A DNA stretch of 64,000 bases from JABCPE02 sp963518845. Lineage in GTDB: Bacteria > Bacteroidota > Bacteroidia > Flavobacteriales > Weeksellaceae. The DNA lies in assembly GCA_963518845.1 (NCBI GenBank), contig CAUQKV010000007.1, positions 1 through 64,000 on the forward strand, in the 5' to 3' direction. A program made the translations under genes and the position numbers. Below are positions 1 to 7,028 of this stretch, in pieces (position 1 is the stretch's first letter; the number at the start of each line of letters is the position of its first letter). Under the pieces are notes generated by a model. The model saw only the letters and a program-made list of their open reading frames with translations. It ran no database searches and was not told the origin of the DNA.

Positions 1-91
1 ATTTTTCTTCTTTTTGCTCTATGTAAGATATGATTTCTTCTTTTGTTAAGACACAAAGATAGAACATCTCATATAAAAGTTTGCTTTCCAT
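1..91 (-). CDS. Possible partial gene at left edge
   Basis: An open reading frame starts with ATG at 91 and runs off the left edge on the minus strand (about 30 codons, beginning MESKLLYEMF). The frame stays open for roughly 28 codons upstream of this ATG, so the true start could be elsewhere or the gene could be decayed at its 5' end. No domain can be recognised and no -7 box is clear upstream. It may be chance coding in AT-rich DNA. Confidence 0.25.
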   Translation of the reverse strand, partial: MESKLLYEMFYLCVLTKEEIISYIEQKEEK

Positions 92-372
92 GTTTTGAAG
101 AATTTTAAAATTAAATATTTCATTTTTGTGATGAGTTATTGAGCAGAATTTTGCATTTGTTTTATTGAGGAGTTTTTAGTTAGAATAATTTTAAAACTCA
201 CTTATACAAATTTATAAAATAAAATGATAGAGCATAGGTGATTTTATAATATAGAATGGAGTAAATACAGAATTTGTAAATAATTATTCTTATTTTTGCG
301 ATAATTATTTTTTTAGTCCTAGTGATTAAAGAAAAAGAATATAAAATATAATTAAAGTTAAAATAAAGAAAA
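92..372. other. AT-rich intergenic region upstream of DHS-like gene
   Basis: This stretch of about 280 bases holds no convincing gene. An antisense ORF inside it is pure AT-rich noise (runs of I, Y, F, K). It contains the putative promoter of the downstream deoxyhypusine-synthase-like gene near 273-298 and nothing else I can identify. Confidence 0.6.
273..298 (+). promoter_or_regulatory. Putative promoter of DHS-like gene
   Basis: The box TATTTTTG at 291-298 matches the Bacteroidota -7 consensus TAnnTTTG. A TTTG at 273-276 could be the -33 element, although the spacer (14 nt) is shorter than usual. The start codon lies about 75 nt downstream. Confidence 0.4.
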
Positions 373-1350
373 ATGGCAAACAAACCAATTACCGAATTTA
401 TCGAAAAATATTATCTGCATTTCAATGCAGCATCTTTGGTGGACGCTTCTAAAGGCTATGTAGCACACCTAAAAGATGGCGGGAAAATGTTAATTTCTTT
501 GGCGGGGGCGATGTCTACTGCCGAGCTGGGTAAAATCTTAGCAGAGATGATTCGTCAGGACAAAGTGGCAATTATCTCTTGTACAGGAGCAAACTTGGAA
601 GAAGATTTGATGAACCTTGTGGCGCATTCTCACTACAAGAGAGTTCCTAACTACAGAGATCTGACTCCGCAAGATGAGTGGGAATTGTTAGAAAAAGGAC
701 TAAACAGAGTAACAGACACTTGTATCCCAGAAGAAGAAGCTTTCAGAAAATTACAAAAGCACATTTTTGAAATTTGGAAAAATGCTGAAAGCAAAGGTGA
801 AAGATATTTCCCGCACGAATATATGTACAAAATGATACTTTCAGGCGTTCTAGAACAGTATCACGAGATTCCGAGAGAAGATTCTTGGATGATTGCAGCA
901 GCGGAGAAAAATCTTCCGATAGTAGTTCCGGGGTGGGAAGATTCTACAATGGGGAATATCTTTGCAAGTTACTGCATCAAAGGTGAATTAAAGCCTTCTA
1001 CGATGAAATCAGGGATAGAATACATGACTTTCCTTGCTGATTGGTACAGAAACAATAGCGCTGGAAAAGGCATAGGATTCTTCCAAATAGGTGGTGGTAT
1101 CGCTGGGGACTTCCCAATCTGCGTGGTACCGATGCTTTATCAAGATTTGGAGATGCATGATGTTCCTTTCTGGTCTTATTTCTGCCAGATTTCTGATTCT
1201 ACGACTTCTTATGGTTCGTATTCAGGAGCAGTTCCAAATGAAAAAATCACTTGGGGTAAATTAGACATCAATACACCAAAATATATCATAGAATCCGATG
1301 CTACCATCGTAGCGCCATTGGTATTCAGCTATGTTTTGGAGAATGCTTAA
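373..1350 (+). CDS. Deoxyhypusine synthase-like protein
   Basis: This 325-residue protein belongs to the deoxyhypusine synthase fold family, which moves an aminobutyl group from spermidine via NAD. The C-terminal signature with NEKITWGKL, followed by the aspartate-rich segment ESDATIVAPL, aligns with the end of eukaryotic DHS (EAVSWGKI, YADASLVFPL). The GGG motif of the active site is present (IGGGIAGDF, about residue 239), but the position of the imine-forming lysine (GGGVVKHH in human DHS) is occupied by glycine. Bacteria lack the eIF5A substrate, so a polyamine or other role is more likely. A bidirectional terminator follows. The family call is firm; the reaction is unknown. Confidence 0.85.
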   Translation: MANKPITEFIEKYYLHFNAASLVDASKGYVAHLKDGGKMLISLAGAMSTAELGKILAEMIRQDKVAIISCTGANLEEDLMNLVAHSHYKRVPNYRDLTPQDEWELLEKGLNRVTDTCIPEEEAFRKLQKHIFEIWKNAESKGERYFPHEYMYKMILSGVLEQYHEIPREDSWMIAAAEKNLPIVVPGWEDSTMGNIFASYCIKGELKPSTMKSGIEYMTFLADWYRNNSAGKGIGFFQIGGGIAGDFPICVVPMLYQDLEMHDVPFWSYFCQISDSTTSYGSYSGAVPNEKITWGKLDINTPKYIIESDATIVAPLVFSYVLENA

Positions 1351-1361
1351 TTTTTAATAAA

Positions 1362-1397
1362 AACGAAAAAGCAGCTCATCTTTGAGCTGTTTTTTTG
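1362..1397. terminator. Bidirectional terminator between DHS-like gene and slipin
   Basis: The 6-bp stem CAGCTC (1372-1377) / GAGCTG (1384-1389) is flanked by an A-run before and seven T after, so it can end the plus-strand DHS-like gene and the minus-strand slipin gene that stops at 1403. Confidence 0.8.
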
Positions 1398-1402
1398 TGA
1401 AA

Positions 1403-2122
1403 TTACTTCGCAATCTGATGGATATCTCCAATCATAAAAGTATGTTTCCCTTTTTCGGCTATTTTCGTAATAGTTTCCAAGGTTTGGAAGAATCTGATGT
1501 TTTCATCATTTTTCATCAGTTCAGAAGCGTTTTTCAAGGCTCTGGCAGTAGCAACCGCCGTTCTGGCGTTTTCTAAATCAGCTTTTGCCCTTATTTTCGC
1601 TTCCAAATGTCTTGCAAATAATTCCTGAATACTCTTCGGAAAAGTAATATCCCGAATTTGGATATTTTCTATTTCCACTCCGAATTCATCCGTTTTACTT
1701 TGAATTTCTTCAGGTTTTAAATCCGTCCATTCGGCTCTTTTTTCGTTCAAAGCTTCGCTCTCTATTTGGGAAATCATTTTTCTGAAATAAATTTGAACGA
1801 TATTTTGCAGCTTATACTCTGCATCGCTCAAGATGTAGTATTCGTTGTTTATTATGGTGTTTTCCAGTAGTTTAAGACCATCAGTCACCTTATAGATAAT
1901 ATTAAAAGAAAACCTGAGGGCGATGTTATCCTTGGTCAAAATCTCTTGGTTAGTCACCGTGATTAGCCGCGAATTTTGAGGAATTTGATAGAGTTTGGTT
2001 CTATCTTTCCAATCATAAATTTCGTGAAAACCTGCATTTAACTGCTTTTCAAAAGTATTGTTTCTAAAAAGGAAACCTTGGTAAAAAGGCATCACTTCGT
2101 AAGTTTTTGTAAATATTCCCAT
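1403..2122 (-). CDS. Slipin / SPFH (Band 7) domain protein
   Basis: A 239-residue protein with an SPFH/prohibitin core: the N-terminal half forms the beta-rich domain (LITVTNQEILTKDNIALRFSF), and the C-terminal part is an Ala/Glu-rich helix (EAKIRAKADLENARTAVATA) typical of slipin coiled coils. I start it at the ATG at 2122 (MGIFTKTYEV); the longer frame begins with TTG at 2191 and adds residues that do not look like family sequence. Unlike membrane slipins it has no hydrophobic N-terminal segment, so it is probably soluble. It lies downstream of rtcB on the same strand with 276 nt of structured non-coding sequence between them. Slipins are known companions of RtcB in bacterial RNA-repair loci; their job there is not settled. 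Confidence 0.8.
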   Translation of the reverse strand: MGIFTKTYEVMPFYQGFLFRNNTFEKQLNAGFHEIYDWKDRTKLYQIPQNSRLITVTNQEILTKDNIALRFSFNIIYKVTDGLKLLENTIINNEYYILSDAEYKLQNIVQIYFRKMISQIESEALNEKRAEWTDLKPEEIQSKTDEFGVEIENIQIRDITFPKSIQELFARHLEAKIRAKADLENARTAVATARALKNASELMKNDENIRFFQTLETITKIAEKGKHTFMIGDIHQIAK

Positions 2123-2144
2123 TTTTTCTAAATTTTTAAAGTTA

Positions 2145-2257
2145 AAAAGGAGCGGCTGACAAGAATAAAGGGAAAACGAATTGAGTATCAATATTGTACG
2201 GTATCCTTCATTTTGCAGACTTTATCCCTGATGAACCGAAATTCCGCAGCTCCTTTT
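2145..2257 (-). repeat. Long-range inverted repeat in slipin leader
   Basis: The arms AAAAGGAGC (minus strand, 2257-2249) and GCTCCTTTT (2153-2145) are perfect 9-bp complements separated by about 95 nt, with further partial pairing inside. The 3' arm ends in a T-run 22 nt before the slipin ATG. The RNA could fold here as a second domain, act as an attenuator, or mark the 3' end of the upstream non-coding RNA. Confidence 0.45.
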
Positions 2258-2280
2258 GTTGTGTTAGGCTGTGTAAAGCA

Positions 2281-2398
2281 GCTGATTAAGAGGGACTCGA
2301 ACCCCCGAGTCTGAAGACTTTACCAGAAAATAACCCTGCATCAAATGCTCCGCAATTCCCTATTGGGTTATTTTCAACTTTTAATAGGTGGCGGTTAT
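2281..2398 (-). ncRNA. Putative tRNA-like structured RNA in rtcB operon
   Basis: Read on the minus strand directly after the rtcB stop. It contains a tRNA T-arm (2306-2290: 5-bp stem with one G-U, loop TTCGAGT), a mini-hairpin AGTC-TTCA-GACT (2319-2308) where an anticodon arm would be, and a D-loop-like GGTA (2324-2321). Upstream are two interleaved pairings: CCTATT (2388-2383) with AATAGG (2364-2359), and AAAATAACCC (2374-2365) with GGGTTATTTT (2336-2327). Their order is that of an H-type pseudoknot. No normal acceptor stem or CCA is seen, so this is not a standard tRNA. RtcB operons elsewhere carry Y-RNA-like or tRNA-like RNAs, which supports a functional RNA; a decayed tRNA fragment is the alternative. 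The ends are approximate. Confidence 0.5.
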
Positions 2399-3781
2399 TT
2401 ATAATTCTTTATTTTTCTTCTTTTTTCTCCAAGGAGCGTTTTTTTCTATATCTCCAGCCATGATACATCCGTAAGGGATGACCTCATCTACTATCTCGCA
2501 CAGGTTGTATTCTAGAATTTGTTTTCTCACATTTTGTGCGTTTTTGTAGGCGGATGGCAGTTCCGAAATATCTATTTCATTAGAGAAAAATCTAACATCC
2601 AGCCCTGCCGTTTCCTCAGCAAAAACTTCCTCATCTGTCTGGTGGGCTTTGTTTCTTTTATGCTCGTTTCTACTAAAATTTCTCCCTGCTCCATGTGGCG
2701 CAAATCCTATGTTTCGCTCGTTGGTAGTTCCTTTTACAATGAGGACAGGCTCTGCCATATTTAGTGGGATGAGTCTTAGCTCATTATCCTCAGGAAGGAA
2801 TTTGGTATCTAAAGGCGTAGCACCTTTGGCATGATAAAACGAATCTTCATCACGGAAAACGAAATTATGCTCATTCCAAAATCTATCCTGCATCTCTACT
2901 CCAAGTTTTTTCAAAGTTAAATTATGAATTGCTTCATGATTTTCTTTTGTCCATTGTCTTACGGTTTGCAGCGCTTCCCAGTAGGCTTGTCCTTCTTCTG
3001 TATCAAAAGGAATCCACGCATTTTCCTCCAAAGTATCAGGCGAAATATCTCTACGGAAGTAGTTGGCTGTTTTTAGTCCCATTTTGTAGAGTTCTGCGCC
3101 CACAGCTCTAGAACCGTGGTGGGTGACCATCATCGTATTTCCTGTTTTCATGGAAGTTCCAATGAATAAGAAGTGATTCCCATCTCCCTGCGTTCCCATA
3201 CAGTCTCTGGCTGTGCTGATGAGCTCGGGCTTTTTTAGGAATAAATTCTTTTCAAAAGCCTCTATAAGCTCTTTGCTCATCGCTATCTGCTGACCTCTTG
3301 GGCGGCCTCCATACCCGAAATGAGTAGAATCATGAGCGGCGTCCAGAACTAATTTAGGATCTATTTTCCCAAAGTCAGTAAGCATCACAGAGCAGCAGAT
3401 ATCGGCAGAATGGAATCCTGGGTGTATGGCGTTTTTAGCGACTACCACACCTCCCACAGGGATGATTCCTTCTTTACCCGTAGGGCAGGCATCAGGCATC
3501 AAAGCGCCTTTTTCCAGAGTTGGCGTTTTCATCAGCTTCTTCATTGTAGCGATTACTTTGCTTACATTATCTTCTTCTAATTCATTTTCAGGATGAATAT
3601 TAACCACAAAATCAGCAGGAATTCTTTTCAGTGGAATAGGGTCTGGAAGTCTGAACTGCTCTAAATATTCCAAAATCTCAGCTTCTTCCCATTCGTTTTC
3701 ATTGATGGTTTTCAAGGCTTCCCCGAACCATTTCCCTTGGCGGAATCCCCAGTTGATAATATTTTTTCCTGTAACTTTCAT
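2399..3781 (-). CDS. rtcB: RtcB-family RNA ligase
   Basis: A 460-residue RNA ligase of the RtcB family, which joins 2',3'-cyclic phosphate (or 3'-phosphate) and 5'-OH RNA ends using GTP and Mn2+. Visible active-site signatures are DICCSVM (about residue 127, the family DxxC metal site), GDGNHF, THHGSR and PHGAGRNFSRNEHKR (guanylylation/metal region). It is longer than E. coli RtcB (about 408). The C-terminus ends in a lysine-rich tail. It is transcribed divergently from the WYL regulator, and a structured RNA and a slipin gene follow. Together these suggest stress-induced repair of cleaved tRNA or rRNA rather than constitutive tRNA splicing. Confidence 0.95.
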   Translation of the reverse strand: MKVTGKNIINWGFRQGKWFGEALKTINENEWEEAEILEYLEQFRLPDPIPLKRIPADFVVNIHPENELEEDNVSKVIATMKKLMKTPTLEKGALMPDACPTGKEGIIPVGGVVVAKNAIHPGFHSADICCSVMLTDFGKIDPKLVLDAAHDSTHFGYGGRPRGQQIAMSKELIEAFEKNLFLKKPELISTARDCMGTQGDGNHFLFIGTSMKTGNTMMVTHHGSRAVGAELYKMGLKTANYFRRDISPDTLEENAWIPFDTEEGQAYWEALQTVRQWTKENHEAIHNLTLKKLGVEMQDRFWNEHNFVFRDEDSFYHAKGATPLDTKFLPEDNELRLIPLNMAEPVLIVKGTTNERNIGFAPHGAGRNFSRNEHKRNKAHQTDEEVFAEETAGLDVRFFSNEIDISELPSAYKNAQNVRKQILEYNLCEIVDEVIPYGCIMAGDIEKNAPWRKKKKNKEL

Positions 3782-3801
3782 AATGTTTCATTTTGATGAT
3801 G

Positions 3802-3809
3802 CAAAGTAA
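3802..3809 (-). promoter_or_regulatory. Weak putative -7 box for rtcB
   Basis: On the minus strand TTACTTTG (3809-3802), followed by C, differs from TAnnTTTG at one position and lies about 20 nt upstream of the rtcB ATG. The dyad at 3821-3835 sits just upstream of it, where an activator or repressor could act. Confidence 0.3.
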
Positions 3810-3820
3810 ATACACAAAAG

Positions 3821-3835
3821 CGCAATCTTTTTGCG
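3821..3835. promoter_or_regulatory. Dyad in the rtcB/WYL divergent promoter (candidate operator)
   Basis: The inverted repeat CGCAA-N5-TTGCG is the only clear dyad in the 92-bp divergent intergenic region. Its right arm overlaps the -33 element of the WYL gene (TTTTTG at 3828-3833), and it lies just upstream of the weak rtcB -7 box. The position fits a site through which the WYL protein controls both itself and rtcB. Confidence 0.45.
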
Positions 3836-3860
3836 TAGTTAAAAAAGTTTGATAATTTTG
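3828..3860 (+). promoter_or_regulatory. Putative promoter of the WYL regulator gene
   Basis: TTTTTG at 3828-3833 and TAATTTTG at 3853-3860 form a well-spaced Bacteroidota promoter (19 nt between elements). The ATG is 13 nt after the -7 box, so the leader is very short. Confidence 0.6.
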
Positions 3861-3873
3861 TAAAAAAATTAAA

Positions 3874-4899
3874 ATGTCTTCAAATAAAAACGCTCTTATT
3901 CGCTACAAAACCATTGACAGATGCCTTAGAAATAAATATAAAAAATATACGCTGGAGGATCTGATAGAGGAGTGTTCCGAGGCTCTTTTTGAATTTGAAG
4001 GGAAAGAAGCCTATGTCAGCAAAAGAACCATTCAGCTTGATATACAGAATATGCGCAGTGAGAAATTTGGCTACGAAGCTCCCATAGAGGTCTATGACAG
4101 AAAATACTACCGATACAGTGACCCTGAATACAGTATTCATAATATTGCAGTAAATGAAAACGACCTAAAAGCCATGAATAATGCTGTGCAGATTTTGAAG
4201 CAGTTTAAGGATTTTTCTATGTTTAAGGATTTGAATGGTGTTATCCAAAAATTGGAAAACACAGTGCATTCTGCGCAGCAGCAGTCCATTATTCATTTAG
4301 ATAAAAATGAACAGCTCAAAGGTTTGGAATATATTGATATTCTGTACAATGCGATTTTGAATAAGAAGACGCTGGGAGTGGTTTATAAAAGTTTTAAGGC
4401 AAGAGAAGAGAAAAAATACATTGTTTTTCCACAGCTTTTGAAGGAATATAATAACCGCTGGTTTCTCATCTGCTGGTATGGAGATGTGCTTCTGAACCTT
4501 GCACTTGATAGGATAATAAGCGTGCAGATAGAGGAAAATATTCCTTTTCGGGAGCGGGAGTTTAATGCCGATAGATTTTTCTCTGAAGTGATCGGCGTGA
4601 CAACATCGTCAGAACAAAGAGGGCAAAATGTGATTTTCTCAATAAAAGGAATTCATGCAGAATATGTGAAAACCAAGCCTTTTCATCACACGCAGGAGAT
4701 TTTGGAAGAAAAAAATGGCGAAACATATTTCAGGATAAGAGTTCAGCTGAATTTTGAGTTGGAAAGAGTTATTTTAGGCTTTGGTGATTATATCACAGTT
4801 CATAAACCAAACCGACTGAAAACGAGAATAAAAAACACACTGGAACGAGCAGTGAAAAATTATGAAGATTCGGAAATAAAACAACTCCCACAGGTTTAA
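3874..4899 (+). CDS. WYL-domain transcriptional regulator
   Basis: A 341-residue regulator. The N-terminal ~85 residues resemble a winged helix (TLEDLIEECSEAL..., SKRTIQLDIQNMR, i.e. the DNA-recognition pattern of DeoR/WYL proteins). The middle and C-terminal parts carry the WYL domain, with RWFLICWY at about residue 198 and the preceding basic strand KKTLGVVYKSF, followed by a C-terminal WCX-like segment. WYL domains sense ligands, including nucleic acids or nucleotides in several defence and repair systems. It is divergent from rtcB across a 92-bp region containing one dyad, so rtcB is its likely target. The stop codon lies in the loop of the gene's own terminator. Confidence 0.85.
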   Translation: MSSNKNALIRYKTIDRCLRNKYKKYTLEDLIEECSEALFEFEGKEAYVSKRTIQLDIQNMRSEKFGYEAPIEVYDRKYYRYSDPEYSIHNIAVNENDLKAMNNAVQILKQFKDFSMFKDLNGVIQKLENTVHSAQQQSIIHLDKNEQLKGLEYIDILYNAILNKKTLGVVYKSFKAREEKKYIVFPQLLKEYNNRWFLICWYGDVLLNLALDRIISVQIEENIPFREREFNADRFFSEVIGVTTSSEQRGQNVIFSIKGIHAEYVKTKPFHHTQEILEEKNGETYFRIRVQLNFELERVILGFGDYITVHKPNRLKTRIKNTLERAVKNYEDSEIKQLPQV

Positions 4900-4919
4900 A
4901 ACCTATGAGAGTTTTTTTA
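4881..4919. terminator. Terminator overlapping the WYL stop codon
   Basis: AGGTTT (4892-4897) pairs with AAACCT (4899-4904), extended by AACTC/GAGTT outside, followed by seven T. The TAA at 4897-4899 is inside the hairpin. The gene on the other strand ends at 4934, so the element may serve both. Confidence 0.65.
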
Positions 4920-4933
4920 GATTTAAAATAAAG

Positions 4934-5686
4934 TTATTCTTCTTCCTGCCCAAAAGTCAGTTCTAAATCAAAGTATTCTATAACAACTTCGCAGACTTCG
5001 TTGTTTTCATCATATCCAAAATATACAGGATACTGCCCCTTGCCGAAGCCGCTTTGTATCATCGGTACGCTTAGGTCTGTATTTGGAATTTTGAAGTTAA
5101 TCCATTCGCCTCCTTCTCTTTGAAAATGAGGATTTTCCTTGTGATTTTTTGCAAATTCTTCAGCAAAAAGTTCATCACAGATATTGGCATCATTAGGCTG
5201 CCCTTTATACCATTTTTCCTTGAAATCGCAGAAGGCATCACGGGTTTTTACATCCACTATAGTTGCCAGTCCTGAATCAGCAAAGAATCCGAAGAAACTT
5301 CCATCTTCCAAATCATCCAAGTTTTCATCTCCAACCAAAGCCTCTGTGTAGCTGACAGCCTTTTTGTCACTAAATTTTACTCGTGTAGAAACATAATAAT
5401 AGAGACCTTCCTCCGCTTCTACAATCAATGTATTAAGTGGAAATTTTCCTGTTGGGACTTTTTGATAATAGGGCAGCTGGTCGCGATGAAGAAAAAACAA
5501 AGGGTCTCTTACCAAAATTTCTCCCGTAGGAAAATGGACTTCTCCCATATTTAAGATAAAAAGTTTCTTCCCAAAAGTCTCTTTTTGAGAGTAGATTTCT
5601 TCAAAAGAAACGGGCGGAACGAGAATAGATTTTACTTTTTCGTACTTTTCCAGCCACTCTTGGGTTGGGATTTTTTCTGTATTCAT
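4934..5686 (-). CDS. DUF4241 domain protein
   Basis: About 250 residues matching the DUF4241 pattern: a strand with FPTGEILVRDPLFFL, VPTGKFPLNTL, RVKFSDKKAVSYTEAL, GFFADSGLATIVD and, near the C-terminus, GKGQYPVYFGYD. The function is unknown; the family is often found with toxin/immunity or cell-wall genes. I use the ATG at 5686 (MNTEKIPTQ); an in-frame ATG at 5722 would overlap the upstream hydrolase gene by 14 bases. It probably shares a transcript with that gene. Confidence 0.65.
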   Translation of the reverse strand: MNTEKIPTQEWLEKYEKVKSILVPPVSFEEIYSQKETFGKKLFILNMGEVHFPTGEILVRDPLFFLHRDQLPYYQKVPTGKFPLNTLIVEAEEGLYYYVSTRVKFSDKKAVSYTEALVGDENLDDLEDGSFFGFFADSGLATIVDVKTRDAFCDFKEKWYKGQPNDANICDELFAEEFAKNHKENPHFQREGGEWINFKIPNTDLSVPMIQSGFGKGQYPVYFGYDENNEVCEVVIEYFDLELTFGQEEE

Positions 5687-5708
5687 GATTTTATTGATTT
5701 TAAAATCT

Positions 5709-6356
5709 TTATAATCCTCCAAATTCTTTTTCTAAAATCGCAGAAATTTCCTTTGCTTTTGTCACAGGGCAGAGGTGCGTTCCTCCTTTGATGACATAGT
5801 TCGGATTTGAGTTTTTGATAGGAAAAACGATATCTTTATCCGCGGATATTTGTATGATTTCAGGGTTTTCCTTCGCATCCCAGTCAAGGATTTTCTCTAT
5901 GCTCCATTTGATATAATAAGGATTTCTGACCTTAAAATATTTTAAAATTTTTGGGTTTTTTGGGTCAAAAAGATGCCTTACAAAAGAATAAAAACTATAG
6001 GATTTTTCATTAAATGCCGAAGTTGGGATTATTTTGTAAAGCTTAGAGCGTTTTCCTATTTCCATCAGTTTGGATTTTCCCGAAGGCGATTTTATACTGG
6101 CAAGAATAATGACTTTTTTAGCTGGAAATTTTTTATGAATTTCCTGCACGATAATTCCGCCAAAAGAGTAGCCGAGCAGACAAAAATCCTCATCAGGATT
6201 GATGCTTTCAGCCATTCTATTCACATAATGGTCAAACTCCTCATTCTGCTCTGGGACGAGCCAATCGATGAAATGAAGCTCCATTTCTGATGGGAAATTG
6301 ATATGCTCAAATACGCTTCTGTCTGCGCCCAGTCCGCTGATGATGTATAGTTTCAT
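5709..6356 (-). CDS. Alpha/beta hydrolase
   Basis: A 215-residue alpha/beta-fold hydrolase. It opens with the strand MKLYIISGLGADRSVF (oxyanion-hole loop), then has the nucleophile elbow GYSFGG (about residue 82), a late acid region around SADKDIVFP, and a terminal histidine in KGGTHLCP. No signal peptide, so cytoplasmic. The substrate is not predictable. It lies upstream of and nearly overlaps the DUF4241 gene, and 18 bases downstream of a secreted-protein gene. Confidence 0.8.
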   Translation of the reverse strand: MKLYIISGLGADRSVFEHINFPSEMELHFIDWLVPEQNEEFDHYVNRMAESINPDEDFCLLGYSFGGIIVQEIHKKFPAKKVIILASIKSPSGKSKLMEIGKRSKLYKIIPTSAFNEKSYSFYSFVRHLFDPKNPKILKYFKVRNPYYIKWSIEKILDWDAKENPEIIQISADKDIVFPIKNSNPNYVIKGGTHLCPVTKAKEISAILEKEFGGL

Positions 6357-6374
6357 TGCTGTTGTTTTATATTT

Positions 6375-6989
6375 TTAGAAAAACTTCCAAAAATTATCAT
6401 CATAAGGTTTGGTGAATTTTTTATAGCAAGATTTAGAAACCACAGTCACAGAAACCGTTACGATTTGGTTGTCTTTGGAATAGCTGAACTGTGGTGCTTT
6501 TTCTGTAGAATATTGTTTCTGTCCGTTCTTATAAAGCACCTCCCAAGTATAGCTGAAATCTTTACTGGAATTACTGAAAAATCCTAATCTGTCGTTAGAA
6601 ATTTTTCTCGTTTCATAGTTTGTCACATCTATATCACAGTCTCCTTTTTTAGGAGCTTCAGATGGCGTTTCCTCTAAATTTTCCTTAGCGAGGATACTGA
6701 TATCTTTGCTGCATTTCGTGATATTTCCATTTTCAGAAATATACTGCACAGACAGTGTGGAGTTCCCTGCATTTACAGGCATGATTTCCACAGAATCTAG
6801 CCTATTATCGCTTTCCACCACGATGCCGCCTTCAGATGTCCATCGGTAGCATTCTTTGCATTGTGCATCTTTTTTTATGTTGTAGTTGCTTTTTTCTCCT
6901 ACTGTTAATGAGGATTTTCCTGTGATTTCGCATTGAGAGAAACCTAAAGTTGAAACTAAAACTAAAAATAATTGACTAAACTTCTTCAT
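6375..6989 (-). CDS. Secreted protein of unknown function
   Basis: A 204-residue protein with a classic signal peptide (MKKFSQLFLVLVSTLGFSQ). The mature part has two regions that read like beta-sandwich (Ig/PKD-like) repeats: LTVGEKSNYNIK...YRWTSEGG near the N-terminus and FSYTWEVLYKNG...VTVSVTVVSKSC near the C-terminus. Several cysteines could form disulfides. I do not recognise a named family. Confidence 0.6.
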   Translation of the reverse strand: MKKFSQLFLVLVSTLGFSQCEITGKSSLTVGEKSNYNIKKDAQCKECYRWTSEGGIVVESDNRLDSVEIMPVNAGNSTLSVQYISENGNITKCSKDISILAKENLEETPSEAPKKGDCDIDVTNYETRKISNDRLGFFSNSSKDFSYTWEVLYKNGQKQYSTEKAPQFSYSKDNQIVTVSVTVVSKSCYKKFTKPYDDNFWKFF

Positions 6990-7028
6990 AATTTAAAAAT
7001 TTAATTTGAACAAGGAGTGATGAAAAAA

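Noticed and set aside
198..383. Minus-strand frame of 61 codons upstream of the DHS-like gene
   Set aside because: Composition is nearly all I, Y, F, K and L from AT-rich intergenic sequence, with no recognisable domain and overlap with the promoter of the opposite gene.
2281..2306. Reading the T-arm as a simple integration (att) scar from a tRNA gene
   Set aside because: No integrase, repeat partner or mobile gene is near, and the extra stems and operon position favour a functional RNA; still listed as the main alternative.
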